NCBI GenBank assembly: GCA_011523195.1
Contig: WTHH01000118.1
Location: forward strand, 1 to 8,146
Direction of reading: 5' to 3'
DNA length: 8,146 nt
Source of the DNA: Verrucomicrobiales bacterium
Lineage (GTDB): Bacteria > Verrucomicrobiota > Verrucomicrobiia > Limisphaerales > UBA1096
The notes under the pieces are model-generated. The model saw only the letters and a list, made by a program, of their open reading frames with translations. It made no database searches and was not told the origin of the DNA. The position numbers and the translations under genes were made by a program. Shown piece after piece: positions 5,978-8,146 of the stretch (its first letter is position 1; each line of letters opens with the position of its first letter).

Positions 5978-7159
5978 TCAAAAGCTAAGGTTGGTCCGGA
6001 GGCCGAATACGAGGGCATCGTCAAGTTCGCCGGTCGCACCCGGGTCACGAACCCATTGCACGCTGGGTTGGATGGTGAATTCGTCGCTCATGATGTACTC
6101 GTAGGCGGCCTCGATAACCGTCTCACTCGTGCGCCTCGGGAGGTCGCTGCTGATTGTGGCGTGCGATAGGCCAATTCCAAACGTATCTATGTCACGCCCC
6201 GGAATCAAGCCGATGTAGCTGGCTCCAAATTGGAAGCTGTACTCCACCTCGCTGCGATCCTCCGGCGCGAACCCGGCGCGGGCGAACAGCGCTAACCCTT
6301 GGTCGCCGTATTCGCGGTAGACCATTTGCTCCGCTGAGGCATAGATGCCCTGTGTGCCGTCGTGGGCTGAGCCACCACCGAAGTCATCGAAGCTGCCGGC
6401 GTGGTGCCATGCCCCGAGCTTGAATACCCCGGGCAGGACATCCTTGCCACCGGTATTTCGGCGATAGCCAATTTCACCCATGACAATGGTTCCCTGGCCG
6501 TTGCCGAGTTCCCAGTGCAGCCCATGCCGGTTGACCGTGTCGTCGCCGTCCGGTGAATCAAAAGAGTCCCCGTCGAACAACCCCAAAAGCACGTAGATCG
6601 CTTCGCTTGGCTCCCAATGCAGGCGGCCGCCAAGTGCGGGAACGTAAAACGATGGCCCGCCGTTGAATGTGTTCATCGAGATGAACTCCGGCCAGCCAAA
6701 GGTTTCGTTGAAAAATAGGCCGGCGGTGTCGAGCGTGGCGAACTCATCGTCCGCCAAGAGCAGCCCAGTCCGGAGGCTGAGGGACTTTGCCTCGAACGAT
6801 TTTTCTAGCCACGAATCATACAGCCGAGCACTGCCGTACCCCTCAATGTTACTAACGCCCATAATGTCGCCCACGCGGCTTCTGATGCCGGAGCCGTGCA
6901 GATCCAAGCCGCTCACACGCAGGGATGTCCCCTCCCAGCCAAGCGCTTGGCCAAGGTCTGCATCCAGGCCGAATGAACTCAGCCCGTTGTAACCCGTGCC
7001 GGTTCGTTCCCCGCCGGAGACGTTGCTTATCACTTCGGCGGAGTAATCGAGAAAGATGTCGATCCCCTTATCATTCCCCCACGTGGTGAATTCCCCGGCT
7101 TGGATCCCGGTCCATGACATTGCGATGATCGCCGACAGAAGACTTCTTGTGTGACTCAT
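5978..7159 (-). CDS. OprB-family outer-membrane porin
   Basis: 393 residues. A short signal peptide (about 1-21, ending GIQA) is followed by a Gly-, Tyr- and Asp-rich beta-barrel. The order of conserved pieces fits the carbohydrate-porin OprB family: an N-terminal strand with Y-AEVISNVSGGER, then DLGQALGWEG, then SLRTGLLLADDEFATLDTAGLFFNE, then GGRLHWEPSEAIYVLLGLFDG. It ends in alternating hydrophobics and a terminal Phe (GLRTNLSF), the usual outer-membrane assembly signal. OprB members are classically sugar porins. Here the gene sits between the binding protein (13 nt upstream) and the ATPase (3 nt downstream) of a metal importer, so I infer that it lets Mn or another divalent metal through the outer membrane. 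Family call is good; substrate is inference from position. Confidence 0.82.
   Translation of the reverse strand: MSHTRSLLSAIIAMSWTGIQAGEFTTWGNDKGIDIFLDYSAEVISNVSGGERTGTGYNGLSSFGLDADLGQALGWEGTSLRVSGLDLHGSGIRSRVGDIMGVSNIEGYGSARLYDSWLEKSFEAKSLSLRTGLLLADDEFATLDTAGLFFNETFGWPEFISMNTFNGGPSFYVPALGGRLHWEPSEAIYVLLGLFDGDSFDSPDGDDTVNRHGLHWELGNGQGTIVMGEIGYRRNTGGKDVLPGVFKLGAWHHAGSFDDFGGGSAHDGTQGIYASAEQMVYREYGDQGLALFARAGFAPEDRSEVEYSFQFGASYIGLIPGRDIDTFGIGLSHATISSDLPRRTSETVIEAAYEYIMSDEFTIQPSVQWVRDPGATGELDDALVFGLRTNLSF
6938..6955. repeat. Copy of the palindromic LGQALG repeat in the porin gene
   Basis: These 18 nt are identical to 18 nt of the palindrome at 983-1004. Within them 6938-6951 is a perfect 14-bp palindrome. 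It encodes DLGQALGW in the porin, nearly the same peptide as in the ankyrin signal peptide although the proteins are unrelated. Confidence 0.85.
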
Positions 7160-7172
7160 GTCTTTTGCCGAA

Positions 7173-8090
7173 TTACTTCAGGGCGTCAACAATCGTGTTG
7201 ATGTTGTGCTTCACCATGCCGACAAAAGTGCCGACATCGTATTTTTCGCCGTTTCCTTCGTGCATCTCGCCCGGCTTGCCGCAGGCGTCGGAAAATAACT
7301 CGCCGCCAATCTTAACGCCGGCGTCCTTACTCACCCTCTCGATCGCTGCTGGATTGACACTGCTCTCGACAAAGATCGCCTTGAGTTTTTTGCCCTTGAT
7401 AAAATCCACCATCTTGGCGATGTCCGCCAGACCGGCCTCGGTCACGGTGGACAAGCCCTGCACGGCGACCACTTCAAATCCGAATGCCTTACCAAAATAG
7501 TTGAACGCGTCGTGGCTGGTGACCAGCACGCGTTGTGACTTCGGTATCTCGGCGATGCGCTTTAGTGCCCACTGGCGGACATCCTTGTACGATTTAACCA
7601 CCGAGGCACCGCGCTTGGTGTAATACTCCTTGCCGTCCGGGTCGCCGGCACTGAGTCCATCGACAACCGTTGCAATGCATTTGCTCCACAAAGACGGGTC
7701 GCCCCAGATGTGCGGATCCCAGTGGCCCTCGAACTCCGGCGGCTCGAGGCGATCTTTTTCAGGGATCGACTCGGTGACGGCGTAGACCTTTTTCCCGGCG
7801 CGAGCCATCTTGAAAAACAGATCGGCCATTCGCCCCTCGAGCATCAGCCCGGAGTAAAAAATGACCTTGGCGCGCTGCAGTTTTACCACGTCGCCCGAGG
7901 CCGGTTTGTACAGGTGCGGGTCCACGCCCGCTCCCATCATGCCAACCACGCTCACCCGGTCGCCGCCGACCTCTTTCACCATGTCAGTCACCATCGTCGT
8001 GGTGGCGACGACATTCATCTTGGCTGCGGTCGAATGAGTCAGGCCTGCCGCAGCTACCAAACCGAGTGTTAATGTTATAATGCGTTTCAT
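7173..8090 (-). CDS. mntA: Periplasmic metal-binding protein of an ABC importer (TroA/MntA-like, ZnuA superfamily)
   Basis: 305 residues from ATG 8090. The frame is open further upstream to 8138, but MKRIITLTLGLVAAAGLTHSTAA is a proper signal peptide and fixes the start. Cleavage is likely after about residue 23; there is no lipobox. Family motifs are in order: VDPHLYKP (57-63), HWDPHIWGDP (123-132), LVTSHDAFNYFGKAFGF (189-205) and GGELFSDACG (262-271). Aligned by eye with cluster A-I binding proteins, the four metal ligands are H59, H127, H193 and D268. That is the His-His-His-Asp set of TroA rather than the His-His-Glu-Asp of PsaA/MntC. The His-rich loop of zinc-specific ZnuA is absent. It captures Mn (or Zn/Fe) in the periplasm and delivers it to the permease pair encoded downstream. 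It is the first gene of the operon. Confidence 0.92.
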   Translation of the reverse strand: MKRIITLTLGLVAAAGLTHSTAAKMNVVATTTMVTDMVKEVGGDRVSVVGMMGAGVDPHLYKPASGDVVKLQRAKVIFYSGLMLEGRMADLFFKMARAGKKVYAVTESIPEKDRLEPPEFEGHWDPHIWGDPSLWSKCIATVVDGLSAGDPDGKEYYTKRGASVVKSYKDVRQWALKRIAEIPKSQRVLVTSHDAFNYFGKAFGFEVVAVQGLSTVTEAGLADIAKMVDFIKGKKLKAIFVESSVNPAAIERVSKDAGVKIGGELFSDACGKPGEMHEGNGEKYDVGTFVGMVKHNINTIVDALK

Positions 8091-8119
8091 AAAAAGTGTT
8101 TTACTTGGAAAACACCCAG

Positions 8120-8143
8120 AAATTGGCCAAACGACCAAAATTT
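8120..8143 (-). promoter_or_regulatory. Candidate operator upstream of the metal-uptake operon
   Basis: Read on the minus strand, this AT-rich segment has arms AAATTTTGG and CCAATTT around a short centre. They form an imperfect inverted repeat (one arm has two extra T) some 30 nt before the mntA start. DtxR/MntR family operators are AT-rich dyads of about this size, so it is a possible metal-repressor site. It also holds a near-copy of the window's repeat (TTGGCCAAACG). The window ends here, so the promoter is probably incomplete. I see no convincing -35/-10 pair. Confidence 0.25.
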
Positions 8144-8146
8144 AGT

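Noticed and set aside
8091..8138. A 16-codon N-terminal extension of the metal-binding protein
   Set aside because: The downstream ATG at 8090 begins a normal signal peptide; the extension would place 16 residues, including Cys and Pro, before it.
1..8146. CRISPR arrays, tRNA or rRNA genes, insertion sequences
   Set aside because: No regularly spaced repeats, cloverleaf-like segments, transposase-like proteins or terminal inverted repeats were seen; the GGCCAAGCG copies are irregularly scattered.

Overview
The window looks like bacterial chromosome of moderately high GC, most likely from a Verrucomicrobiota (or nearby PVC-group) organism. The reasons are ankyrin-repeat secreted proteins, a C-terminal 'LQ-S-DL-W ... 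FYRA' domain of a kind common in that phylum, an outer-membrane OprB porin showing a Gram-negative envelope, and a metal ABC permease carrying a C-terminal DtxR/MntR-like domain. This assignment is an inference from protein style, not from a marker gene.

Left part, + strand: the 3' end of an FAD/NAD(P) disulfide oxidoreductase gene of the dihydrolipoamide dehydrogenase type (2-628) is followed by a gene-poor stretch with a possible 45-residue ORF (780-917). Next comes an ankyrin-repeat gene for an exported protein that looks broken (857-1804): an in-frame TAG at 1322-1324 interrupts a repeat, and the natural ATG may have become ATA at 914-916. A second, AT-rich ankyrin-repeat gene (1861-2583) encodes a probable lipoprotein.

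Right part, - strand: a compact five-gene operon converges on the ankyrin genes. In transcription order it encodes a TroA/MntA-type metal-binding protein (8090-7173), an OprB-family outer-membrane porin (7159-5978), an ABC ATPase (5974-5189), an ABC-3 permease fused to a DtxR/MntR-like winged-helix plus metal-binding/dimerisation domain (5187-3643), and a second ABC-3 permease (3646-2597). Spacings are 13, 3, 1 and -4 nt. The set reads as a complete manganese (or Mn/Fe/Zn) import route: porin across the outer membrane, periplasmic capture protein, two-permease channel and ATPase. The fused domain puts a likely cytosolic metal sensor on the transporter itself. Its C-terminal ligand set resembles MntR (Glu-Glu-His) rather than DtxR (Cys-Glu-His), but the N-terminal metal ligands are missing.

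Across the window the 9-mer GGCCAAGCG recurs at least nine times on both strands and in several reading frames, including a perfect 22-bp palindrome in the signal-peptide region of the broken ankyrin gene. No rRNA, tRNA, insertion sequence or CRISPR array was seen.
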